A stretch of 37,845 bases of DNA, from the NCBI GenBank assembly GCA_964648215.1, contig CAZYMF010000025.1, forward strand, positions 1 to 37,845, written 5' to 3'. The DNA is from CAZYMF01 sp964648215. GTDB taxonomy: Bacteria > Desulfobacterota > Binatia > HRBIN30 > JACQVA1. Within the stretch, counting starts at the first letter, position 1. Each line of letters starts with the position of its first letter. This document shows, piece by piece, positions 15,904 through 24,870 of this stretch. Under the pieces are notes generated by a model, which saw only the letters and a program-made list of their open reading frames with translations, did no database searches and was not told where the DNA came from. The position numbers were made by a program, and so were the translations under genes.

Positions 15904-16560
15904 ATGACTCTGGCGATTGACCTGTTCTGGTCGTTCCGAAGTCCCTACTCGTACCTGGCGACGGGCAGGCTCGTTCGACTTGCCGCCGAGTACGACCTCG
16001 ACATTCGCGTCCGGCCGGTGTTGCCGCTGGCCGTGCGCGATCCCGGCTTCTTCGATCGCGTCAGCCCGCTGTGGCCGCCCTACGTCCTGCGCGACACGAT
16101 GCGCGTGGCGCAGTACTACGGCATCGACTACGGCTGGCCGCGACCGGACCCGATCGTGCAGGACTTCGCCAACCGCACGATCCCGAAGGAGCAGCCTTAC
16201 ATTCACCGGCTGACGCGGCTCGGCGTCGCCGCGGCCCAGCGCGGCCGCGGCCTGCCGTTCATCGACGAGGTGGCGCAGATCATCTGGAACGGCAAGATCG
16301 ACGGCTGGCATCAGGGAGCTCATCTGGCCGAGGCCACCGCCCGCGCCGGGCTCGATCTGGCCGAGATCGACGCCGCCATTGCCGCCGACCCGGGCCGCCA
16401 CGACGCCGTGATCGAGAAGAACCAGGAGGATCACCTCGCCGCCGGCCACTGGGGCGTCCCCACCATGGTGTTCGAGGGCGAGCCGTTCTTCGGCCAGGAC
16501 CGTATCGATCTGCTGGTCTGGCGCCTGCAGCAGCACGGACTGCGCCGGCGCGGTGGTTGA
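15904..16560 (+). CDS. DsbA-fold 2-hydroxychromene-2-carboxylate isomerase-like protein
   Basis: 218 aa. AAGGAG lies 6 nt before the ATG. The N-terminal strand LAIDLFWSFRSPYSYLA carries the SPYSYL motif of HCCA isomerase/kappa-class GST proteins: a Ser (Ser13) replaces the CXXC of thiol oxidoreductases and activates glutathione. A helical insertion follows. The C-terminal thioredoxin half has HWGVPTMVFEGEPFFGQDRIDLL with the cis-Pro (GVPT). Known members isomerise 2-hydroxychromene-2-carboxylate in naphthalene-type degradation; many relatives have unknown substrates. No naphthalene genes are nearby, so only the family is assigned. Confidence 0.8.
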   Translation: MTLAIDLFWSFRSPYSYLATGRLVRLAAEYDLDIRVRPVLPLAVRDPGFFDRVSPLWPPYVLRDTMRVAQYYGIDYGWPRPDPIVQDFANRTIPKEQPYIHRLTRLGVAAAQRGRGLPFIDEVAQIIWNGKIDGWHQGAHLAEATARAGLDLAEIDAAIAADPGRHDAVIEKNQEDHLAAGHWGVPTMVFEGEPFFGQDRIDLLVWRLQQHGLRRRGG

Positions 16561-16779
16561 CCTGTCCAGTTGGCTGCACAGCTCTTCCCGCACGCGTCCA
16601 TTGCGGTGAACGTTCTCCGCTCGCGCGGCCGAGCGCCGTGCGACAATCGGGCATCCGTGCCGGCGGCACGAATGCTGTAGCACCGCCGGCGACCGCGGAA
16701 GCCAGCGTCAGTTTCGCCGGGGCGTTGACCCCCGCGAGCTGATCGCTGCCGCAACCGGGTGCAACCTTTGGGGGGGACC

Positions 16780-19700
16780 ATGGCCGAGACGGAATCCGAA
16801 GCGGCTTCCTTCGAGCAGGTGCTCGCGGACGAGTTGCAGGAGATCGAGCGATCGCGAAGTCGTCGCTCGGCAGGCAGCACGCGGGCGGCGCCGGATGACG
16901 CCGCGCCGGGGCACAATGGCACCGGCGCCCGGCGTCGGGCGCACGGCTTGCAGTTGGTCGGGCTCGCCTTCTCCGGCGGCGGTATTCGCAGCGCCACCTT
17001 CAATCTCGGCGTCTTGCAGGGGCTCGCCAGCCTGCGCCTGCTGCGTCACGTCGACTACCTGTCGACCGTCTCCGGCGGCGGCTACATCGGCAGTTGGCTG
17101 ACCGCCTGGGTTCATCGCTGGGCGAGCATCGACTCGGTGGAGTGGCTGCTCGCGCCGCGGGCGGCGGGCCGGCGCTGCGAGGAGCCGCCGTCGATCCGCT
17201 TCCTGCGCCGGTACAGCAACTACCTGACCCCACGCGTCGGCGCCTTCAGCGCCGACACCTGGACGGCCATCTCGTTGTACCTGCGCAACTCGTTGCTGAA
17301 CCTGACGATCGTGATCTCCTTCCTGGCGGCGGCGCTGCTGTTGCCCCGGATCGTCACGCACTTCTATCTCGTCGTCGCCGGCGGTTTGCCCCACGGGGCG
17401 CTGTACATCGCCATCGGGTTGCTGCTCCTGGCCATCGTCTTCGTCAGCCTCAACTTGCGCACCCACTGCCAGGCGCCCACCGAGGTGGACTGCTGGTATG
17501 CGCGACAAGAGGTCATCCTGATCAGCGTCGTCGTCCCCGTGTTTCTGGCGGCATGGTTCGGGACCGCCGGGCTGGAGTGGGGTGTCGATCTGGCCCCGGC
17601 GGACGTTCCCGCGTGGCAGGCTCTCTGCCCGTGGCTCCTCTACACGGCGCTGGTGTACGGCGGCGCCTGGGCGCTGAGCGGTCTGCTCGCCGCCTGGCTC
17701 AGGCCGGCCACGGGAGTTTCGAAACATCTCGGCATCAGCTTCATCCTCGCGGGCGTGCCGGCGGCGTGTGTCGGTGGCTGGATGCTCTGGGGCATAGCGC
17801 GGCTGCTCCGCTACTGGTGCTCGCTCGGTGCGGCGTCCGAATGGTATGCGGTGGGCCTCGGGGTTCCCCTGGTCGTCAGTGCCTTCAGCCTGGCCGCGGT
17901 TCTCCACATCGGCCTGGCCGGGCGACTCTTGCCCGACGACCTGCGGGAGTGGTGGAGCCGACTCGGGGGCTGGCTTCTCATCGTAACCTTGGGATGGCTG
18001 GCCATCTTCGGCATCGCCGTCTACGGGCCGTTCGTCGTCACTTGGGGAGAGCTATGGGCGAAGGCGGCCGGCGCGCTGTGGGTGATGGCGACCGCCACCG
18101 GCCTATGGGCGGGACGCCGCGCCGAGACCGGCGGTCGCGAGGGCAGCCGCGTGCTGGAGATCGTCGCCCGGGTGGCGCCGTACGTGTTCGTGATCGGAAT
18201 CCTGCTGGCTCTGTCCCTCGGCATCCAGTGGCTGCTGGCGTACGTGACCGGGTGGCTCGAGCCGGAAGCACTCGCCAAGGCGCTGAGCAATGCCACGCAA
18301 CCGCGGTCGGCGTGGCGGCTCCTGCACGAGTACCATTGGACCCTGCTGTGGACCGGCACGACGGCGTGGTTGGAGGCGCAGACCTGCGCCCTGGCGGCGG
18401 CGATCGTGGTGGTGCTGTCGTGGCGGGTGGACATCAATCTGTTCTCGCTGCACTCGCTGTACCGGAACCGGCTCGTGCGCTGCTATCTCGGCGCCTCCCG
18501 CCAGCGTCATGCGAGCCCGTTCACCGGCTTCGATCGGGACGACGACCTGCCGCTCTCCCGGCTGGCCTCGGCGTCATCCGGTGCGCCGGCGCACCCCGGG
18601 CCGTACCCGATCATCAACGCGGCGCTCAACCTCGTCGCCGGCGAGGATCTGGCCTGGCAGCAACGCAAGGCCGCCTCGTTCATCCTGTCGCCGCTCTACT
18701 GCGGCTATCAGGTGACGGGGCCGAGGGATGCCGCGGACACGCTCTTCGACCACGGCTACCAGAGCACGTCGCGATATGCCGGCGGCGACGTCGGCCTGGG
18801 CACGGCGATGGCCATCTCGGGTGCCGCGGCCAGCCCCAACATGGGGTACCACACCGCGGCGCCGCTGGCGTTTCTGATGACCGTGTTCGACGTTCGTCTC
18901 GGCTGGTGGTCGGGCAACCCACGGCACCGGCGCGGGTACGACCAAGCGGGCCCGCGGGTCGGGCTCGCCTATCTGATGGCCGAGCTGTTCGCGTTCGCCA
19001 ACGAAAGACGCAAGTACGTCTATCTCTCCGACGGCGGACACTTCGAGAACCTCGGCATCTACGAGCTGGTGCGGCGGCGCTGCCGCTTCATCATCGCCTG
19101 CGACGCCTCGCAGGACGAGGGGCTCAAGTTCGAGGACCTGGGCAATGCGCTGCGCAAGTGCCGAACGGATCTGGGCGTGGACATCACGATCGACGTCGAT
19201 CCGATTCGTCGCCAGGCGGAGTCCGGGCGCAGCCTGTGGCCCTGTGCGGTCGGTACCATTCACTACGAGGAAGTGGATCGCGGCGCACCGCCGGGCACCT
19301 TGCTCTATCTCAAGGCGTCGCTCACCGGGAGGGAACCGACCGACGTCCTGAACTACGCCGCATCCGCGCCCGCGTTCCCGCACGAATCGACCGCCGACCA
19401 GTGGTTCGACGAGTCGCAGTTCGAGAGCTATCGCCAGCTCGGCGAGCACATCGCCCGCGCCACGTTCGCCGACGCCGAGGCCGCGGCGCACGTCGACGGG
19501 CGGTTGTCGGTCGAACGCCTGTTCGTCACTCTGCGCCAGCGCTGGTACCCGCCGAGCCATGCCGTCTCCACGTCGTTCACGAAGCACTCGCGCAAGCTCG
19601 ACTCGCTGACGCAGATCCTGCGCGCCGATCCGAGGCTCGAGTTCCTCGACGCGCAGATCTACCCCGCCTGGCCCGATCTGACGCGCGACGCCGAGCCGTC

Positions 19701-20400
19701 GCATCCGGTCGACCTCTGGCTGCCGCGAGACTACGAGCAGCTGCGGGCGGGGTTCTACTTTTGCGCGTCCTTGCTCCACCTGATGGAGGACGTCTATCTC
19801 GACCTCGACCTGGAGCAGGAGCACGATCACCCGGACAACCGCGGCTGGATGAACCTGTTCAAGCACTGGTCGTGGTGCGGCATGCTGCGCGCGACCTGGG
19901 CGGTCACCGCCAGCACCTACGGGGCGCGCTTCCAGACCTTCTGCGAGTCCAAGCTGGGCCTGGACCTGGGGCGGGTCGCCTTCCGCGATCTCGGCGGCGG
20001 AAGCGTCCTGCCCGCCGTGGTCGACCGGGCGCAGCAGGACGGCGATCTGAACTTCGTCGAGGCCGATCGCATCCGCGCGTTCCTCGCCGACCCGGGGCGC
20101 TACTTTGCCTCCGGTCTGCCGAACCTGACCGTGCTGCGAGTCGAGGTCGTTTCCCCTTCGTCCGCGGCAACGATGCGTTTCACGTTCGGTTTCGCGCTCG
20201 TTGCCCATCGCCGCCTGGTCTACTTGCGCGTCCAGGATCACCTGCGCAAGATGGGGCTGGCGCGGGACGCCCTCCGCGCGCTGCTGCGCGAGGGGGGCGT
20301 CACCGACGAGCTCTCGCCCGATGCCCGCGCGGTGGCTTCCGAGAAGGAGTGCGAGGATCTGGCGGCCCTGCTGCGTTCGGCACGGAACGAGATGGTGTGA
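16780..20400 (+). CDS. Giant patatin-like phospholipase split by a multi-helix membrane insert
   Basis: 1206 aa from the ATG at 16780 (GGGGGGA upstream; an in-frame GTG at 16759 is possible). The patatin N-half is at about 55-110: AFSGGGIRSATFNLGVLQGL gives the oxyanion hole (GGGIR, 66-70) and STVSGGGYIG the nucleophile (Ser98, with Thr where GxSxG has its first Gly). Residues about 168-550 hold roughly ten hydrophobic helices, for example ALYIAIGLLLLAIVFV, VILISVVVPVFLAAWF and PYVFVIGILLALSLGIQW. The patatin C-half resumes at about 605-780 with AMAISGAAASPNMGYH and the catalytic Asp751 in LSDGGHFENLG. The last ~420 residues are soluble and unrecognised. Family chemistry is a Ser-Asp lipid acyl hydrolase. 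Here the active site must be assembled across a membrane domain, suggesting hydrolysis of membrane lipids. It ends 13 bp from the convergent hrpB stop. Confidence 0.85.
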   Translation: MAETESEAASFEQVLADELQEIERSRSRRSAGSTRAAPDDAAPGHNGTGARRRAHGLQLVGLAFSGGGIRSATFNLGVLQGLASLRLLRHVDYLSTVSGGGYIGSWLTAWVHRWASIDSVEWLLAPRAAGRRCEEPPSIRFLRRYSNYLTPRVGAFSADTWTAISLYLRNSLLNLTIVISFLAAALLLPRIVTHFYLVVAGGLPHGALYIAIGLLLLAIVFVSLNLRTHCQAPTEVDCWYARQEVILISVVVPVFLAAWFGTAGLEWGVDLAPADVPAWQALCPWLLYTALVYGGAWALSGLLAAWLRPATGVSKHLGISFILAGVPAACVGGWMLWGIARLLRYWCSLGAASEWYAVGLGVPLVVSAFSLAAVLHIGLAGRLLPDDLREWWSRLGGWLLIVTLGWLAIFGIAVYGPFVVTWGELWAKAAGALWVMATATGLWAGRRAETGGREGSRVLEIVARVAPYVFVIGILLALSLGIQWLLAYVTGWLEPEALAKALSNATQPRSAWRLLHEYHWTLLWTGTTAWLEAQTCALAAAIVVVLSWRVDINLFSLHSLYRNRLVRCYLGASRQRHASPFTGFDRDDDLPLSRLASASSGAPAHPGPYPIINAALNLVAGEDLAWQQRKAASFILSPLYCGYQVTGPRDAADTLFDHGYQSTSRYAGGDVGLGTAMAISGAAASPNMGYHTAAPLAFLMTVFDVRLGWWSGNPRHRRGYDQAGPRVGLAYLMAELFAFANERRKYVYLSDGGHFENLGIYELVRRRCRFIIACDASQDEGLKFEDLGNALRKCRTDLGVDITIDVDPIRRQAESGRSLWPCAVGTIHYEEVDRGAPPGTLLYLKASLTGREPTDVLNYAASAPAFPHESTADQWFDESQFESYRQLGEHIARATFADAEAAAHVDGRLSVERLFVTLRQRWYPPSHAVSTSFTKHSRKLDSLTQILRADPRLEFLDAQIYPAWPDLTRDAEPSHPVDLWLPRDYEQLRAGFYFCASLLHLMEDVYLDLDLEQEHDHPDNRGWMNLFKHWSWCGMLRATWAVTASTYGARFQTFCESKLGLDLGRVAFRDLGGGSVLPAVVDRAQQDGDLNFVEADRIRAFLADPGRYFASGLPNLTVLRVEVVSPSSAATMRFTFGFALVAHRRLVYLRVQDHLRKMGLARDALRALLREGGVTDELSPDARAVASEKECEDLAALLRSARNEMV

Positions 20401-20404
20401 TCGG

Positions 20405-20423
20405 AGGGCGGCGTCAGCCCTTT
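20405..20423. terminator. Short hairpin between convergent patatin and hrpB genes
   Basis: AGGGC (20405-20409) and GCCCT (20417-20421) with a 7-nt loop, followed by TT on the plus strand. It lies in the 13-bp gap between the two stops and extends into the hrpB 3' end. The stem is short, so terminator function is weakly supported. Confidence 0.3.
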
Positions 20424-22957
20424 GTCCGCGTCGCCGGCACGGCGGTCGAGGGATCCTCGGGCCAGGCGTGCTTGGGATAGCGGCCGCGGAGCTGCTTGCG
20501 CACCTCGGGGTAGGTGTTGCGCCAGAAGCTGTCGAGATCGTCGGTGATCTGCACCGGGCGCCGATTGGGAGCGAGGAGCTGCACGACCAGAGCGACCCGC
20601 CCCGCCGCCAGCCGAGGTGTGCTGGTGAGACCGAAGAGCTCCTGGATGCGCGCGGCGACCGCGGGCGCCTTGTGCGTCTCGTAGGTCACCTGCGCCCGGC
20701 GACCGCTGGGGAGCTGCAGCTCGCCGGGCGCCTCGCGCTGCAGCGCTTGCCGTTGCGCGGCGGTCAGCCTGTAGCGCAGCGTGGAGGAAAGATCGGCGCC
20801 GCGCAGCTCGGCAAAGCTGCGCCTGCCGGCGCAGAGAGAGACGACGGTGTCGGCGAGAAACGCCTCGGTGTCGGCGGGCAAGCCGAGCTCGGGCATCCAT
20901 TGCTGCAGGAAGCGGATGCGTTCGAGGAAAGCGCCGTCCGCGGCGCCGAGCCGTGCGGCGCGGCGCGGATCGCGACGCGCTGCCTCCGCCAGCACGTCGC
21001 CGGCGAACGACGGGTCGACATCCGAGACCATGACCTCGTCCAGCACCAGGTCGTGAAAGCGCTCCTGGACCCTCTCGAGCACGCGTTCGCGCTCGGCGTC
21101 GAAGACCAGCTCCCGCCGCCGCTGCAGCGCATCCGGAAACATCTCTTGCAGCCACCGGCGCTCGACGGCGCTGGCCAGCCGGACCTTGGCTTCCGCGAGC
21201 TGACGGCGCGGACCGGCGTCGACCTCGACGGCGACGAAAAGCTCGGCCTCACGCACCACGCTGCTCTCGTCCAACACCACGCCGCGGCCGCCGACCATCA
21301 CGCCGCGCGACGAGCCCGGCGCGCGGCGGCGCACGACCCGGTCGGGAAATCCCGCTAGAATGCACCGTAGCAGCGACTCGTCGTCGCCGTCGTGCGATGG
21401 GCCGTCTCCCAGCGCTCGCCGCAGTTGGCGGTGGGCGCGTTGGACGGTGCGCGCGCTGCGGGCGTCGACGCCGAGCGACCGGCAGCGACCGGCAGCGAAG
21501 CCCGCGCGCGCCACCTCGTCGAACAGCTCGCGGCGCCGCAGCAGATCCGACGCTTGCGAAGGCAGGTCGGCGCCGCCGCTGGCTAGCGCTCGTTGCTCGA
21601 GGCAGATGTCGCGCTCCGCGGCGAGAGCCGCCAGCAGCGCCCCTTCGTCGGCGCAGCCGCGCCTCCTCGCCTCGACGAGAATGCGGGCGAGCCGCGGCGG
21701 CACCGCCAGCTTGAGCAGCTCTCGGCCGACGGGGGTGACGGCTCCGGCGGCGCCGGTCGCCCCGAGCAGGCGCAAGAGCTCCTCCGCGTGCTGCAGCGCT
21801 GCCGCCGGAGGCGGGTCGAGCCAGCCGAAGCCGGCGATGTCCCGCAGCCCCCAGGCCCGCAGCTCGAGCACCGTGGCGCTCAGGTCGAGCCGCGACACCT
21901 CGGGAATCTCGTGCGCGCGCCGGCCGGCGTGCTCGGCCCGCGTCCACAGACGCAGGCAGCGCCCCGGCGCCGTACGGCCGGCGCGACCGGCGCGCTGATC
22001 GGCCGCGGCGCGACTGACGGGCACGGTGCGCAGGGCGTTGATGCCGTGCCGGGCGTCGAGCCGCGCCACCCGGGCCAGCCCCGAGTCGATCACCGCCGTG
22101 ACGCCCTCGATGGTCAGCGCCGTCTCCGCGACGTTGGTCGACAGCACCACCTTGCGCCGCGGCCCCCGCCGGATCGCCTGCTGCTGCGCGTCGAGCGGCA
22201 GGTCGCCGTGCAACAGCACGACGGCGAGGTCGTGGCTCGCGGCAATCGGCTCGATGGCCGTCGCCGTGCGCCGGATCTCGGCGGCGCCGGGGAGAAAGAC
22301 GAGGGTGTCGCCCCAGTCGTCGGCGTCGGCGAGAAGCCGCCGCAACGCCGTCGCCACTCGACCCGGCAACGGGCGCTCGTCGACGGCCTCGTCGTAGGTG
22401 ATCTCGACGGGGTGGGCTCGGCCTCGGGACGTCAGCACCGGGCAGCCGCCGAGGAAGGCCGCCAGCCGCTCCGTCTCCAGCGTCGCCGACATGACGACGA
22501 GCTTGAGATCGGGTCGCACCGTTTCCTGCAGCTCGCGCACCACCGCCAGAGCGATGTCGCCGGGCAGATGCCGTTCGTGAAACTCGTCGAGAACGACCAG
22601 GCCGACCTGCTCGAGAAACGGGTCGCGGGTGAGCTGGCGCCCGAGCACCCCCTCGGTGACGAACCACAGTCGGGTCGCCGCGCCGCCCTTCTGCTCGAAG
22701 CGGACGCGGTAGCCGACCTCGCCGCCGAGCGCGCCGCCGCGCTCGTGGGCCACGAACTCGGCGGCGGAGCGCGCCGCGATCCGCCGCGGCTCCAGGACGA
22801 CGACCTGCTTGTCCCCGGCCAGCCCCGCGTCGAGCAGAGCGGCGGGCACCCGCGTGGTCTTGCCCGCCCCCGGATCGGCGCTCAACACCAGGCGTGATCC
22901 GTCGCCGAGACGGCCGACGATCTCGGGAAGCAGCGGATCGATGGGCAGAGCGTTCAC
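20414..22957 (-). CDS. hrpB: ATP-dependent helicase HrpB
   Basis: 847 aa, the usual HrpB length, from the GTG at 22957. It is a DEAH-box helicase: Walker A DPGAGKTT (28-35), EPRRIAARSAAE (motif Ia), motif II DEFHER (124-129, DEFH rather than DEAH as is common in HrpB), motif III SAT (157-159), motif V STNVAETALTIEGV and motif VI QRAGRAGR. The C-terminal HrpB domain ends with WRNTYPEVRKQLRGRYPKHAWPEDP, characteristic of the family. Its role in RNA or nucleic-acid metabolism is poorly defined in most bacteria. The start lacks a clear Shine-Dalgarno. It is divergent from the AOR-family gene (135-bp gap). Confidence 0.95.
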   Translation of the reverse strand: MNALPIDPLLPEIVGRLGDGSRLVLSADPGAGKTTRVPAALLDAGLAGDKQVVVLEPRRIAARSAAEFVAHERGGALGGEVGYRVRFEQKGGAATRLWFVTEGVLGRQLTRDPFLEQVGLVVLDEFHERHLPGDIALAVVRELQETVRPDLKLVVMSATLETERLAAFLGGCPVLTSRGRAHPVEITYDEAVDERPLPGRVATALRRLLADADDWGDTLVFLPGAAEIRRTATAIEPIAASHDLAVVLLHGDLPLDAQQQAIRRGPRRKVVLSTNVAETALTIEGVTAVIDSGLARVARLDARHGINALRTVPVSRAAADQRAGRAGRTAPGRCLRLWTRAEHAGRRAHEIPEVSRLDLSATVLELRAWGLRDIAGFGWLDPPPAAALQHAEELLRLLGATGAAGAVTPVGRELLKLAVPPRLARILVEARRRGCADEGALLAALAAERDICLEQRALASGGADLPSQASDLLRRRELFDEVARAGFAAGRCRSLGVDARSARTVQRAHRQLRRALGDGPSHDGDDESLLRCILAGFPDRVVRRRAPGSSRGVMVGGRGVVLDESSVVREAELFVAVEVDAGPRRQLAEAKVRLASAVERRWLQEMFPDALQRRRELVFDAERERVLERVQERFHDLVLDEVMVSDVDPSFAGDVLAEAARRDPRRAARLGAADGAFLERIRFLQQWMPELGLPADTEAFLADTVVSLCAGRRSFAELRGADLSSTLRYRLTAAQRQALQREAPGELQLPSGRRAQVTYETHKAPAVAARIQELFGLTSTPRLAAGRVALVVQLLAPNRRPVQITDDLDSFWRNTYPEVRKQLRGRYPKHAWPEDPSTAVPATRTKG

Positions 22958-23092
22958 GCCGGCGACTCAAGCGGCTGGTGACCGCCGAGTCAACGGTGGG
23001 AGGCGGTTCCTGCGACGACGCCCGCGGATCCGCGGTTTTCTTGCCAGTGCCTCTGTGTTAGACGGGAAGCACCTTTGCCAACGGGAGGACCT

Positions 23093-24799
23093 ATGGAAGA
23101 CCGCATCCTGCGCGTAAATATGTCGACACTGACCACGAGCGAAGAGCCCTATCCCGCGGAGTGGGCCGCGCTCGGTGGGCGGGCCCTGTCCGCCAAGATT
23201 CTTCTGAAGGAGGTCGATCCGAAGTGCGACCCGGTGGGTCCGGGCAACAAGCTCGTTTTCGCGCCCGGCTGTCTCGCCGGCTCGACGGCGCCGACCTCGG
23301 GACGGATCAGCGTGGGCGCCAAGAGCCCGTTGACCAAGGGCATCAAAGAGGCCAACGCCGGTGGCCAACCAGGCCAGAAGTTGATGCGTCTCGGCTATCG
23401 CGCCGTGATCGTCGAGGGGCAGCCGGCCGATCCCGAGAAGCGGTACCAGGTCACCATCAACAAGGACGGGGTGAAGATCGGCGAGTGCCCGGAGCTGAAG
23501 GGCCTGCGCACCTACGATGTTTGCGGCAAGCTGGCGGCACGATCGGGCAAGCGCGCGTCCTTCATCGTCTGCGGTCCCGCCGGCGAGGCGGGGCTGACCG
23601 GCGCGAGCATCGCGCTGACGGATGAGGATCATCGCTATCCCACTCGCCACGCCGCGCGCGGTGGCCTGGGCGCCGTCATGGGCTCCAAGGGCGTGAAGGC
23701 GATCATCGTCGACGACGAGGGCTCCAACGCCCGCATCGCCAAGGATGTGAAAGGCTTCAAGGACTTGACCGTCAGCATGACCAAGGCCTACAAGGCCGGG
23801 CCGCAGCTGTTCGCCCGCGGCACCTCCGCCATCGTGCCGATGGCGAACATGATGGACACCTTTCCCACCCGCAACCGGCGCGAGATGCAGTTCGAGAAGG
23901 CCAACGACATCGACGGCGCCCGCATCATCGAGAACTTCGAGACGCGCGGCGGGGGCATGCACAACTGCATGACCGGCTGCGTGGTGCAGTGCTCCAACGT
24001 CGTCCACGCCGCCGACGGCAGCTACAAGACGTCGGCGCTCGAGTTCGAGACCTTGGCGCTGATGGGCTCGAACTGCGCCATCGGCGATCTCGACGCCATT
24101 GCCAGCATGGACCGGCTCTGCGACGACCTCGGCCTCGACACCATCGAGACCGGCGGCGCCCTGGGGGTGGCCATGGACGGCGGCGTGCTCAACTTCGGCG
24201 ACGCCGAGTCCGCCATCCGCACTCTCGAAGGCGTCGACAAGGGCGAGGAGCTGAGCACCGCGATCGCCAACGGCGTGGTCTACACCGGCAAGAAGTACAA
24301 GGTTGCCCGCATCCCGGCGGTGAAGGGGCAGGGCCTCCCGGCGTGGGAGCCACGCACCCTGAAGGCGACCGGCATCACCTATTGCACCAGCCCCATGGGG
24401 GCGGACCACACCGCCGGCCTGGTGGTCATGCCGGTGATGGACAACGCGCGCGCCTCGCAGGATTCGCAGATCGTCAACGCCATCTGCGACTCGAGCGGCT
24501 TCTGCCAGTTCATGCAGCCGTCCACCGACGAGATGCGGCAGTACTTCAACCTGATGTACGGCCTCGATCTCAGCGAGGAGGACATCGTCAACTACGGCTG
24601 GCAGTGCCTGCAGGACGAGTGGGAGTTCAACCGCCGCGCCGGTCTGACGGAGAAGGACGATGCCTTCCCCGAGTGGATGGCGACCGAGGCGATCCCGACC
24701 AACGGTGCGGTCTTCGACGTGCCCGGCGACGAGATCAAGCGCGTCTTCTCGAAGATGGAGGTCACCCCCGAGCTGTTGCAGATGCGCGCCTCGGGATGA
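23093..24799 (+). CDS. Aldehyde:ferredoxin oxidoreductase (AOR)-family tungsten/molybdenum enzyme
   Basis: 568 aa from the ATG at 23093 with GGGAGGA upstream; an in-frame start at 23075 is less likely. The N-terminal AOR domain contains GGRALSAKILLKE, GNKLVFAPGCLAGSTAPTSGR and SPLTKGIKEANAGG, which bind the bis-pterin cofactor. RHAARGGLGAVMGSKGVKAI is typical. The 4Fe-4S site is Cys292, Cys296 and Cys300 (NCMTGCVVQC) plus Cys471 (DSSGFC). The first spacing is CX3C, not the usual CX2C. Family members oxidise aldehydes, reduce aromatic acyl-CoA or have unknown substrates, with ferredoxin or a partner subunit as electron carrier. No ferredoxin, NAD-linked subunit or pterin genes are adjacent, so the partner is unknown. 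An oligo-repeat hairpin follows the stop. Confidence 0.9.
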   Translation: MEDRILRVNMSTLTTSEEPYPAEWAALGGRALSAKILLKEVDPKCDPVGPGNKLVFAPGCLAGSTAPTSGRISVGAKSPLTKGIKEANAGGQPGQKLMRLGYRAVIVEGQPADPEKRYQVTINKDGVKIGECPELKGLRTYDVCGKLAARSGKRASFIVCGPAGEAGLTGASIALTDEDHRYPTRHAARGGLGAVMGSKGVKAIIVDDEGSNARIAKDVKGFKDLTVSMTKAYKAGPQLFARGTSAIVPMANMMDTFPTRNRREMQFEKANDIDGARIIENFETRGGGMHNCMTGCVVQCSNVVHAADGSYKTSALEFETLALMGSNCAIGDLDAIASMDRLCDDLGLDTIETGGALGVAMDGGVLNFGDAESAIRTLEGVDKGEELSTAIANGVVYTGKKYKVARIPAVKGQGLPAWEPRTLKATGITYCTSPMGADHTAGLVVMPVMDNARASQDSQIVNAICDSSGFCQFMQPSTDEMRQYFNLMYGLDLSEEDIVNYGWQCLQDEWEFNRRAGLTEKDDAFPEWMATEAIPTNGAVFDVPGDEIKRVFSKMEVTPELLQMRASG

Positions 24800-24800
24800 G

Positions 24801-24867
24801 AAAGGCAGTCGCTGGTCGATAGTTGATGGTCGATAGCCGACTATCAACCAGCGACTGTCGACGATCG
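24801..24867. repeat. Oligo-repeat hairpin (GTCGATAG type)
   Basis: CAGTCGCTGGT (24806-24816) and ACCAGCGACTG (24847-24857) are perfect 11-bp inverted repeats. Between them GTCGATAG-like units pair imperfectly (GTCGATAG with CTATCAAC). The motif continues as GTCGACGATCGACTAT up to the next start codon. It fills the entire AOR-VOC gap. Its layout is similar to the 4025 and 11003 elements, with different core sequence. Confidence 0.75.
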
Positions 24868-24870
24868 ACT

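Noticed and set aside
16715..16758. TTGACC near 16725 as a promoter for the patatin gene
   Set aside because: No acceptable -10 box occurs 16-19 bp downstream.
17094..20480. 1128-residue plus-strand frame overlapping the patatin gene
   Set aside because: Shadow of the patatin frame; Arg-rich with no hydrophobic helices or motif.
23022..23035. CCGCGGATCCGCGG palindrome followed by TTTTC as a terminator
   Set aside because: It lies between divergent genes, where no transcript should end on the plus strand, and its stem is only 5 bp; it may be a chance GC palindrome or an operator, but nothing supports either.
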